From the NCBI GenBank assembly GCA_036946415.1, contig JAQIJD010000012.1, positions 21,620 to 85,619 of the forward strand: 64,000 bases of DNA. The letters are read 5' to 3'. Each line of letters opens with the position of its first letter. Positions within the stretch are counted from its first letter, which is position 1. Shown piece by piece: positions 24,899-33,139 of the stretch. The notes below the pieces were generated by a model, which worked only from the letters and a program-made list of their open reading frames with translations, was not told the origin of the DNA and did not search any database. Source of the DNA: Sphingomonas_Q fennica_A (lineage in GTDB: Bacteria; Pseudomonadota; Alphaproteobacteria; Sphingomonadales; Sphingomonadaceae). Made by a program: the position numbers and the translations under genes.

Positions 24899-27448
24899 TC
24901 AGAGGCCGACGACGCCGCCGTCGTTGCGGGTGATGACGATCGTGGCGGAGCGCGGCCGGGTGCCCGCCGGCGCCGTGCCCATCTGGTTGGCCGGCCAGGC
25001 GCTGGTGGGGGCGGCGACGCTGCCGTCTTCGCCCGGATGCTGGATGTTGACGAACAGCGAGCGGCCGTCCGGCGTCGAATCGATGCCGGTGATCTCGCAC
25101 TGCACCGGGCCGACCAGGAAGCGGCGCAGGCTGGTGCCCGGCTGGCGGCCGACGCGCGCGGTCTGCGTGCCCGTCGTCACCGTGCCGTTGGTGGCGGTGA
25201 TGCGGTTGGTGATGGTGCGCGTGCCGCCGTCGCCGACGCTGCCGGGCATCGCCGCCAGCATCATGCAGTTGGTGATGTCGGTATAGGCGCCGTCGTCGGT
25301 CTGGATCCACAGCAGCGGGTTGACCTGGCCCGAGGGGTTGGTGCTGCGGCCGAACCACAGGCCGTCCGGGCTGGAGAAGTCGTTGGTGGCGTCCAGCCCC
25401 GACAGGTTGATGTTCGTGGGATCGAGATCGGCACCGGCGCCGAAGGCATAGACGTCCCACGTGAAGCCCGTCGCTTCGGTGGTGTCACCCGTTTCGCGCA
25501 GGCGGATGATGTGGCCGTTGGCGTTGCCGCTGGTGCGCGAGGTGGCGGTGCCGGGATCGTTGTTGATGAGATCGCCCTGCGGCGCCTTGAAATCGGTATA
25601 GGCGCGCGGGTTGGCGGCATCGGTGTTGGCGACGGTGCGCGAGCTGTTGTTGGTCAGCGTGCAATACATTTCGCCCGTCACCGGGTTGATCGCGGTCCAT
25701 TCGGGCCGGTCCATCCGCGTCGCACCGACGATGTCGGCGGCGAGGCGGCAGTGGGTCAGCACGTCGGCCTGATCGGCGAAGGCGTAGACGCTGTTGCCGG
25801 CGGTCAGTCCGTTCTGGCCGAACACCAGCGGCAGCCACACGCCCGATCCGTCCGCGTTGAAGCGGGCGACGTAGAGCGTGCCGGTGTCGAGATATTTGTC
25901 GCCCGTCGCCAGCCGGTCGGCGGGCACCGCATCGGCCGCCGCCCAGGGCGTGGCGGAGACGAATTTGTAGACATATTCGTTCTGCGCGTCGTCCCCCATA
26001 TACCAGGCGGGGCGGACGCCGGCGATCGTGCGGCCGGGCCACGCGCCCTCGTGGTTCATCCGGCCGAGCGCGGTGCGCTTGCGGGGCACGGAGCCGGGAT
26101 CGTAAGGATCGATCTCAACCACCCAGCCATATTGGTTGGGCTCGTTGCGGAAATCTCCGGTGCCGTTGGCGGGGGCGGTGGCGACCGTGGTGGCGTTGAA
26201 CTTGGCGATGTCGGTATTGCCCGAGGCCGTCGCCGCCGCCGTCGCCCAATTATAATTGCCGGCGCGCAGCGTATCGGCGGTGCCGAGGCCGTAGCGCGCG
26301 AAGGCGACCTGCGCGCGGGTGCCGAGGGCAGCGGCGCGGCGCGTGGCATCCCCCGCCTCGCGGCGGAAATAGCCGGCCCAATTCTCCTCGCAGGTGGCAT
26401 AGGTGCCCCACGGCATCAGGCCGTTGGCGCAATTGTTGATCGTGCCGCGGCCGGCGGTGCCGGTGGGCGAGTAAGCCGTGAACAGCAGCGGGTTGCCGCG
26501 CACCGGCCCGTTGAAGACGGTGGGGGTGAAGGGCGTGACGCGGCGGTTGAGCGCGGAATTCTGGACATAGCTCCAGCCGCCGTTGGCGGCGCGCGTCACC
26601 TCGACCACGCTGACGCCGTGCGCCTCGATCTCCTTGACCACCTCGGCGGTCGGGCGGACGCCGTTCGCGATGGTCGGGCCGGCGGGGTGGAGATAGGTGA
26701 CGGTGATATTCTCGTGGTTCATCACCAGCAGGCCGCGGCTGCTGTTGTTGCGATCGGGCGTGCTGCCGGTGGCGGCGAGGCCGAAATAGGACATGCCGTC
26801 ATGATGATCGCCGGCGCGCGCCGAAAAGCCGGTGTCTGTGCCGTTGTTGGCATAGGCTGGGGTCGCGGCGTTCAGCGGATCGCCGAGGCGATAGAGGACG
26901 CCGACGCTGTAGCCGGCGGGCACGGCGACCGTGTCGGCTAGGCTGCGCGGCACGGCGGTGAAGCCGAGGGCGGCGGGCTGCACCGTCACCGTCGTGTCGG
27001 CGGTCGTCTGCTTGGCGGCATCGTCCTGCACCGTCAGGCGGAAGGTGAGCGGGGTGGCGGTGGCGACGGCGGGGGCGATGAAGCTGGGCGTCAGCGTCGC
27101 GGCATTGTCGAGCGTGACGACGGGTCCGGCGGTCTGCGTCCAGACGCGGCTGGTGACGGTGCCGTCGTCGCTGGCGGTGCCGGTGAGCGTGACGAGCGCG
27201 CCGCCGCGGACCGAGGCGGAGGAGGCGGTGGCGGTGGCGGTCGGCGGGCCGCTGTCGATGCGCGGACGATCGTCGTCGCCGCAGGCGCTGACGAGCGAGC
27301 CGGCGAAGAACACACTGGCCGCGCCCACGCCGCCCGACAGGAAGCTGCGGCGCGAGAAGCGCTCGACGACGATGTCGGCCAGATGCGGGTTGGCGGAGCG
27401 ATTGGTATCGACGTCGCCGTCGTCGTAGCCGATGATCTGGTCGGTCAT
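24899..27448 (-). CDS. phoX: PhoX family alkaline phosphatase with Ig/PKD-like insert
   Basis: 849 aa. Exported by the Tat route (SRRSFLSGG motif, then hydrophobic core and a lipobox-like SACGDD). Residues about 65-155 form an Ig/PKD-like beta domain (VTLTGTASDDGTV), followed by a DUF839/PhoX phosphatase domain (DHHDGMSYF, GLLVMNHEN, ATCEENWAGYF, NEYVYKFV). PhoX enzymes release phosphate from organic esters outside the cytoplasm and use Fe and Ca. A candidate Pho box lies 82 bp upstream and a terminator follows, so it is probably a single-gene phosphate-starvation unit. Paralogues with weaker phosphatase evidence exist, so the substrate is not certain. Confidence 0.88.
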   Translation of the reverse strand: MTDQIIGYDDGDVDTNRSANPHLADIVVERFSRRSFLSGGVGAASVFFAGSLVSACGDDDRPRIDSGPPTATATASSASVRGGALVTLTGTASDDGTVTSRVWTQTAGPVVTLDNAATLTPSFIAPAVATATPLTFRLTVQDDAAKQTTADTTVTVQPAALGFTAVPRSLADTVAVPAGYSVGVLYRLGDPLNAATPAYANNGTDTGFSARAGDHHDGMSYFGLAATGSTPDRNNSSRGLLVMNHENITVTYLHPAGPTIANGVRPTAEVVKEIEAHGVSVVEVTRAANGGWSYVQNSALNRRVTPFTPTVFNGPVRGNPLLFTAYSPTGTAGRGTINNCANGLMPWGTYATCEENWAGYFRREAGDATRRAAALGTRAQVAFARYGLGTADTLRAGNYNWATAAATASGNTDIAKFNATTVATAPANGTGDFRNEPNQYGWVVEIDPYDPGSVPRKRTALGRMNHEGAWPGRTIAGVRPAWYMGDDAQNEYVYKFVSATPWAAADAVPADRLATGDKYLDTGTLYVARFNADGSGVWLPLVFGQNGLTAGNSVYAFADQADVLTHCRLAADIVGATRMDRPEWTAINPVTGEMYCTLTNNSSRTVANTDAANPRAYTDFKAPQGDLINNDPGTATSRTSGNANGHIIRLRETGDTTEATGFTWDVYAFGAGADLDPTNINLSGLDATNDFSSPDGLWFGRSTNPSGQVNPLLWIQTDDGAYTDITNCMMLAAMPGSVGDGGTRTITNRITATNGTVTTGTQTARVGRQPGTSLRRFLVGPVQCEITGIDSTPDGRSLFVNIQHPGEDGSVAAPTSAWPANQMGTAPAGTRPRSATIVITRNDGGVVGL

Positions 27449-27529
27449 GTCTGTCCCCCCGGAGGATGATGTCTCCGCCGGGCTACACGCTATCGTGGGA
27501 CGGTTCGGTTGTGATCGCGTGCGATCGCA

Positions 27530-27558
27530 ATGACATGGGGGTTACGGTTCGATGACCG
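27530..27558 (-). promoter_or_regulatory. Candidate PhoB box upstream of phoX
   Basis: On the minus strand three 7-mers are spaced exactly 11 bp apart: CGGTCAT (27552-27558), CCGTAAC (27541-27547), ATGTCAT (27530-27536). The consensus is CTGTCAT with 4-bp spacers. The outer two match 6 of 7, the middle one 4 of 7. Position 82 bp ahead of the phoX start fits activation by PhoB under phosphate limitation. Pattern-based; unproven. Confidence 0.55.
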
Positions 27559-27569
27559 CGGCCGGAACG

Positions 27570-27601
27570 AAAAAGGGCGGCTCCCCATAGGGGAACCGCC
27601 C
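27570..27601 (-). terminator. Rho-independent terminator of rpsD
   Basis: Stem gggcggctcccc (27575-27586) with ggggaaccgccc (27590-27601), loop ata, one G-T pair. On the minus strand it is followed by five T. It lies 24 bp after the rpsD stop. Confidence 0.88.
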
Positions 27602-27625
27602 GCTTTCGCTATCGGGTAAGGCCGA

Positions 27626-28240
27626 TCAGCGCGAATAGAATTCGACGACCAGGTTCGGCTCCATCTTCACCGGATAGGGCACCTCGTCCAGCGTCGGCAC
27701 GCGCACGAACGTCACCTTGGTGGCGCCGTCGGCAGCGACATATTCGGGGATGTCGCGCTCGCTGAGGCCCTGCGCCTCCATCACCAGCGCCATTTCCTGC
27801 GCCTTCTTGCCGAGCGTGATCTCGTCGCCCGGCTCGACCCGGCGCGAGGCAATGTTGCACTTCACGCCGTTTACATAGACGTGGCCGTGGCTGACGAGCT
27901 GGCGCGCGGCGAAGATCGTCGGCGTGAACTTGGCGCGATAGACCACCATGTCGAGACGACGCTCGAGCAGGCCGATCAGGTTCTGGCTGGCGTCGCCCTT
28001 CATCCGCGTCGCGTCCGTATAGGCGCGCTTGAACTGCTTCTCGGTGACGTCGCCGTAATAGCCCTTCAGCTTCTGCTTGGCCTTCAGCTGGAGGCCATAG
28101 TCGGAAACCTTGCCCTTGCGGCGCTGGCCGTGCTGGCCGGGGCCATATTCGCGCTTGTTGACCGGGGACTTGGGGCGGCCCCAGATATTCTCGCCCATGC
28201 GGCGATCGAGCTTATACTTGGCGCTGGTGCGCTTCGACAT
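27626..28240 (-). CDS. rpsD: 30S ribosomal protein S4
   Basis: 204 aa, normal length. Small-subunit assembly protein that binds the 5' domain of 16S rRNA. Recognisable by SAKYKLDRRMGENIWGRPKS, GQHGQRRKGKVSDYG, the S4 RNA-binding domain (LERRLDMVVYRAKF, SHGHVYVNG) and the C-terminal YPVKMEPNLVVEFYSR. Stand-alone with its own terminator, as usual in alphaproteobacteria. Confidence 0.98.
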   Translation of the reverse strand: MSKRTSAKYKLDRRMGENIWGRPKSPVNKREYGPGQHGQRRKGKVSDYGLQLKAKQKLKGYYGDVTEKQFKRAYTDATRMKGDASQNLIGLLERRLDMVVYRAKFTPTIFAARQLVSHGHVYVNGVKCNIASRRVEPGDEITLGKKAQEMALVMEAQGLSERDIPEYVAADGATKVTFVRVPTLDEVPYPVKMEPNLVVEFYSR

Positions 28241-28387
28241 GGATGTCGTCCTTCAATTGCGTGGACGCCGCCCGCGGGCCGGACGGCGTGGTTCCCGGGC
28301 CCGCGCTACCCGCCCGAGAGGACGAGGCAGGGCCGCCGCTTCACCGGGGTGCGGGGCCAATTGCGAAGCGGCGCGCCTAGCCCGATG

Positions 28388-29134
28388 TCACGTCTCTGTC
28401 AAATCGCGGCGCCCGCGCGACGGGCGGGGCCGCTCGATCGTGGAGAGCATGCCCCGCAGCGTCCGCACCTCCTGCGCCGACCAGCGCGGCTTCGTCAGGA
28501 TCGATCGCATCGCTCGTTTGGTGGTCGGCACGCGATCGGGCGGGAAGAAATAACCGGCCTCGGCCAGCATCGCATCGAAATGGGCGACGAGGCCGTCGAG
28601 GTCCGCCTGCGGGGCGGGGGGATCGGCCTCGACCAGCGGCGGCTGCGCCAGCGCTTCCCCCTTGGACCATTCGTAGGCGACGAGGATCACCGCCTGCGCC
28701 AGGTTGAGCGAGCCGAATTCCGGGTTGATCGGCACCGTCAGGATCGTTCGGGCGAGCGCCACGTCGTCCGTTTCCAGCCCGGTCCGCTCGGGGCCGAACA
28801 GGATGGCGGAGCGGCCCGGCTCGGCATGGATCGATTGCGCCGCCGCCTCGGGCGTCACCACCGGCTTGACGAGGCCGCGCTTGCGGACTGTGGTGGCGTA
28901 GACGTGCGCGCAATCGGCGGTGGCGGCGGCGACGCTGTCGTAGACCTGTGCGCCTTCCAGCACGATGTCCGCACCCGAGGCGGCGGGGCCGGCGGCCGGA
29001 TTGGGCCAGCCGTCACGCGGGGCGACGAGGCGCAGGTCTGTCAGGCCGAAATTCAGCATCGCGCGCGCGGCCTTGCCGATATTCTGCGCGAGTTGCGGAC
29101 GGACGAGGACGATTATGGGGGGTGGGGTGGTCAT
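28388..29134 (-). CDS. trmJ: TrmJ-type tRNA/rRNA 2'-O-methyltransferase (SPOUT)
   Basis: 248 aa from the ATG at 29134, which has an agggg site 7 bases upstream. SPOUT knot motifs: LVRPQLAQNIGKAARAM, ILFGPERTGLETDDVALA and NPEFGSLNLAQAVILVAYEW. Family members methylate Nm32 in tRNA. The reading frame has no stop upstream: it continues through a family 2 hairpin repeat into a GIY-YIG domain starting at 29476, so a 362-aa fused protein is also possible. The internal ribosome-binding site suggests TrmJ can be made alone. Confidence 0.88.
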   Translation of the reverse strand: MTTPPPIIVLVRPQLAQNIGKAARAMLNFGLTDLRLVAPRDGWPNPAAGPAASGADIVLEGAQVYDSVAAATADCAHVYATTVRKRGLVKPVVTPEAAAQSIHAEPGRSAILFGPERTGLETDDVALARTILTVPINPEFGSLNLAQAVILVAYEWSKGEALAQPPLVEADPPAPQADLDGLVAHFDAMLAEAGYFFPPDRVPTTKRAMRSILTKPRWSAQEVRTLRGMLSTIERPRPSRGRRDLTET

Positions 29135-29476
29135 CGCTTGCCCCCTATCACTCCGTTCGTCCTGAGTAGATGCTGAGCTTGTCGAAGCATCGTATCGAAG
29201 GGCGGGTTTGCGCGCGGCGTGGCTGATCGCCTCCCAGTCTCCTGCGATCAGCGCTTCCTTCTTGGCGCGGGACCAGCCCTTGATCTGGCGTTCGGCGGCG
29301 AGTGCCTCCTCGCGCGACGGGAACGTCTCGGACCAGACGAGGGCTACCGGCCGTCGGTCCTGCGTATATCCCGGTATCGTGCCGGCCTGATGCTGCGCGA
29401 CGCGGCCTGCCAGATCGTCGGTATGGCCGACATAGTAGCTGCCGTCGGCGCAGCGTAGCAGATAGGTCGCGAACAT
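29135..29476 (-). CDS. GIY-YIG nuclease domain (COG2827-like), reads through into trmJ
   Basis: 114 codons before the trmJ ATG, with no stop between. Residues 1-80 are a complete small GIY-YIG domain of the stand-alone COG2827 type: TYLLRCADGSYYVGHTDDL (Tyr5, Tyr15), Arg25 with nearby His29, a conserved Glu in SREEALAAE, and KGWSRAKKEALI. Residues about 93-107 (YDASTSSASTQDER) are translated hairpin repeat. The gene probably lost its own stop when the repeat arrived. It is bracketed by inverted copies of that repeat (29154-29200 and 29484-29531). Such proteins are usually about 95 aa and free-standing. Function is unproven; related domains cut DNA. Confidence 0.8.
29154..29200 (-). repeat. 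Hairpin repeat, family 2, copy L
   Basis: 47 bp. On the minus strand it reads cttcgatac, then arms gatgct and agcatc around tcgacaagctc, then tactcaggacgaacg. It is about 83% identical to copy R (29484-29531) in inverted orientation. It is translated as the linker between the GIY-YIG and TrmJ domains. Confidence 0.88.
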
Positions 29477-29483
29477 GGCCGTC

Positions 29484-29531
29484 CTTCGATACGGGGCTTC
29501 GACGGGGCTCAGCCCCTACTCTGGACGAACG
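29484..29531 (+). repeat. Hairpin repeat, family 2, copy R
   Basis: 48 bp. On the plus strand it reads cttcgatac, then arms ggggct and agcccc, then tactctggacgaacg. Compared with copy L, two base pairs of the stem are changed on both sides (A-T to G-C, T-A to G-C), so pairing is kept. Its last 16 bases form the end of the nrdR gene, including the TAG stop. Confidence 0.88.
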
Positions 29532-30007
29532 TTATTCCCTGCGGCGGGCGCCGGCGCCACATCCGCTACGCTCCCGGCGAATTCCTCGAAATCCTTCGCC
29601 TCGCCGAAATCCTTGTAGACGCTGGCGAAGCGGATGTAGGCGACGCTGTCGATCGCCTTCAGCGCCTGCATCACCAGCTCTCCCACCTGCGCCGCCGCCA
29701 CCTCATTCTCACCGCGCGTCTCCAGCTGGCGCTGGATGCCCGTCGCCAGCCGTTCGAGCTGCGTCCCCTCCACCGGACGCTTGCGGCAGGCGATGGCGAG
29801 CGAGCGTTCCAGCTTGCCGCGGTCGAACGGCTGGCGCTCGCCGCCGCGCTTCACCACCGTGAGCTCGCGCAACTGGACGCGCTCGAAGGTGGTGAAGCGG
29901 GCGGCGCACCCCTCGCACTGGCGGCGGCGGCGGATGGCGGCGCCGTCTTCGGAGGGGCGGCTGTCCTTTACCTGGCTGTCGTCATGGCCGCAGAAGGGGC
30001 AGCGCAT
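29516..30007 (-). CDS. nrdR: Transcriptional repressor NrdR
   Basis: 163 aa. Zinc-ribbon at the N-terminus (MRCPFCGHDDSQVKDSR and CEGCAARF) followed by an ATP-cone domain (VKRGGERQPFDRGKLERSL). It represses ribonucleotide reductase genes according to ATP/dATP level. ATG at 30007 directly opens the zinc-ribbon. The last codons (Val-Arg-Pro-Glu) and the stop lie in hairpin repeat copy R. It lies 7 bp after glyA in the same direction, the usual glyA-nrdR arrangement. Confidence 0.95.
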   Translation of the reverse strand: MRCPFCGHDDSQVKDSRPSEDGAAIRRRRQCEGCAARFTTFERVQLRELTVVKRGGERQPFDRGKLERSLAIACRKRPVEGTQLERLATGIQRQLETRGENEVAAAQVGELVMQALKAIDSVAYIRFASVYKDFGEAKDFEEFAGSVADVAPAPAAGNNVRPE

Positions 30008-30014
30008 CCGTCCG

Positions 30015-31312
<1,298 letters not shown>

Positions 31313-31316
<4 letters not shown>

Positions 31317-31768
31317 GCGGAAAGCTCCTCGGGGCTGGCGGACAGTTTGTCGATGCGGCGCTGGTGGCGGCCGCCGGCGAAATCGGTGGCGAGGAACGCG
31401 TCCAGACAGGCGATCGCCATGTCCGGGCCGATCAGCCGCGCGCCCATCGCCACTACGTTCGAATCGTTATGCTCGCGTGAAAGCCGCGCCGTCAGCGGAT
31501 CGGAGACGAGCGCGCAACGGCAGCCCGCAACGCGGTTGACCGCGATCGAGATGCCGACGCCAGATCCGCACAGCGCCACGCCGACATCGGCCCGGCCCGC
31601 CGCCACTTCGCGCGCCAATGCGAAACCGTAATCGGGATAGTCTACCGAGGTGCTGCCGTCGCTGCCGAGATCGGTGACGGCGTGGCCCCGGCCACGCGCC
31701 CAATCCATCAGCACGCCCTTCAGCTGGGCGGCGGCATGATCATTGGCGAAGGCGATCGAGCGGGCCAT
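31313..31768 (-). CDS. rpiB: Ribose-5-phosphate isomerase B
   Basis: 151 aa. Interconverts ribose 5-phosphate and ribulose 5-phosphate. Family motifs: FANDHAAAQLKG, DYPDYGFALA, the catalytic Cys region ALCGSGVGISIAVNR and SREHNDSNVVAMGAR. ATG at 31768. First gene of rpiB-glyA-nrdR, which links pentose phosphate, one-carbon and deoxynucleotide control. Confidence 0.95.
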
Positions 31769-31866
31769 GGTGCGACGACGAGTCCTGCGATGAGTCGGAT
31801 CGGGGCGCTTTAGGGGCTCGGCCGCGCGAACGCCACCGCCCGCCGCCGGAAACGGCCGGATCGTTC

Positions 31867-31882
31867 TATACCGGTCGTTATG
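31867..31882. promoter_or_regulatory. Possible operator upstream of the RND operon
   Basis: The divergent gap rpiB/RND (31769-31944) holds tataccggtcgttatg, an imperfect palindrome (5 of 7 arm positions) of the kind bound by TetR-type repressors of efflux operons. No regulator gene lies nearby, so this is weak. Confidence 0.3.
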
Positions 31883-31944
31883 TTTTAGCTTGCTCAGCCC
31901 ATCGGAACGTCTATTGAGCAGCCGCAGCAAAGGAAGCGAATTCG

Positions 31945-33135
31945 ATGAAGAGAATGGGACTCGCCCTCGCCGGCGCGGTTGCACTGGCTGGCTGCGGGAA
32001 GAAGGAGGCGCCGCCTGCGCCGCCCCCGGCGAACGTCTCGGTCGCGCGTCCGCTGCAACGCGAAGTGGTGGACTGGGACGAATATATCGGCCGGTTCGAG
32101 GCGCCCGACGATGTCGAGGTGCGCGCCCGTGCCGATGGCGTGGTGACGCGCGTCTATTTCCGCAACGGGCAGGACGTGCGCGAGGGCCAGCCGCTGTTCG
32201 AGATCGATCCGCGCCCCTATCGCGCCGCGCTGGCGCAGGCCGAGGCGCAGGTGCGTCGCGCGCAGGCGACGCTGACCAACGCGCGCTCGGTGCAGGCGCG
32301 CACCCAGTCGCTGCTGGCGGCGCAGGCGGTGAGCCGTGAGGAAGCCGAGCAGAATGAGGCGACGACGCGCACCGCCGCCGCCGATCTGGCCGCCGCGCAG
32401 GCGCAGGCGGCGACCGCGCGGCTCAACCTGGGCTTCACCACCACCCGCGCGCCGTTCAGCGGCCGCCTGTCCGACCGGCGGGTGAGCGTGGGCGATGCGG
32501 TGACGGACGGGACGACGGTGATGACCCGGATCGTCTCGATCAACCCGATCTGGTTCACCTTCGAGGCGGCCGAGAGCTTCTACCTCAAGAACCTGCGGCA
32601 GGACCGGCGCGGCGAGCGCGGCTCCTCGCGCACCACGCCCAATCCGATCGAGATCCAGCTCGCCGACGAGCCGGGCTATCGCTGGAAGGGGCGGATGACC
32701 TTCCTCGACAATGCGATCGATCCCGGTTCGGGCACGATCCGCGCGCGCGGCGTCGTCCCCAATCCCGGCGGCTTCCTGACGCCGGGGATGTTCGGCCGCG
32801 CCCGCCTGCTCGGTTCGGGCAGCTACCGGGCGATGCTGGTGCCGGACGAGGCGGTGATCGCCGATCAGGCGCGCAAGATCGCCTATGTCGTCGGCCGCGA
32901 CGGCAAGGCGGTGCAGCGGCCGGTGGAGACCGGGCCGATGGTGGAAGGGCTGCGCGTGGTGAAGGCGGGCCTCGCCCCCACCGACCTCATCATCCTGGAT
33001 GGCCTCGCCCGCATCCAGCCGGGCATGCCGGTGAGCCCCAAGCAGACCGTCATCAAGCCACGGGCGGCGGATACCGCGCCCGTTTCCGCGGCGCTGAAGA
33101 CGCCGCCTTCCTCCGAAGCGACGGCGGCGCGCTGA
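31945..33135 (+). CDS. RND efflux periplasmic adaptor (AcrA-like lipoprotein)
   Basis: 396 aa. Lipobox near residue 17 (LALAGCGKK), then the adaptor architecture: lipoyl halves around a long coiled coil (residues about 90-165, QAEAQVRRAQATLTNARSV), beta-barrel and membrane-proximal domain (PGMFGRARLLG). It bridges pump and outer-membrane channel. The permease starts 4 bp after the stop. Confidence 0.93.
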   Translation: MKRMGLALAGAVALAGCGKKEAPPAPPPANVSVARPLQREVVDWDEYIGRFEAPDDVEVRARADGVVTRVYFRNGQDVREGQPLFEIDPRPYRAALAQAEAQVRRAQATLTNARSVQARTQSLLAAQAVSREEAEQNEATTRTAAADLAAAQAQAATARLNLGFTTTRAPFSGRLSDRRVSVGDAVTDGTTVMTRIVSINPIWFTFEAAESFYLKNLRQDRRGERGSSRTTPNPIEIQLADEPGYRWKGRMTFLDNAIDPGSGTIRARGVVPNPGGFLTPGMFGRARLLGSGSYRAMLVPDEAVIADQARKIAYVVGRDGKAVQRPVETGPMVEGLRVVKAGLAPTDLIILDGLARIQPGMPVSPKQTVIKPRAADTAPVSAALKTPPSSEATAAR

Positions 33136-33139
33136 GCTT

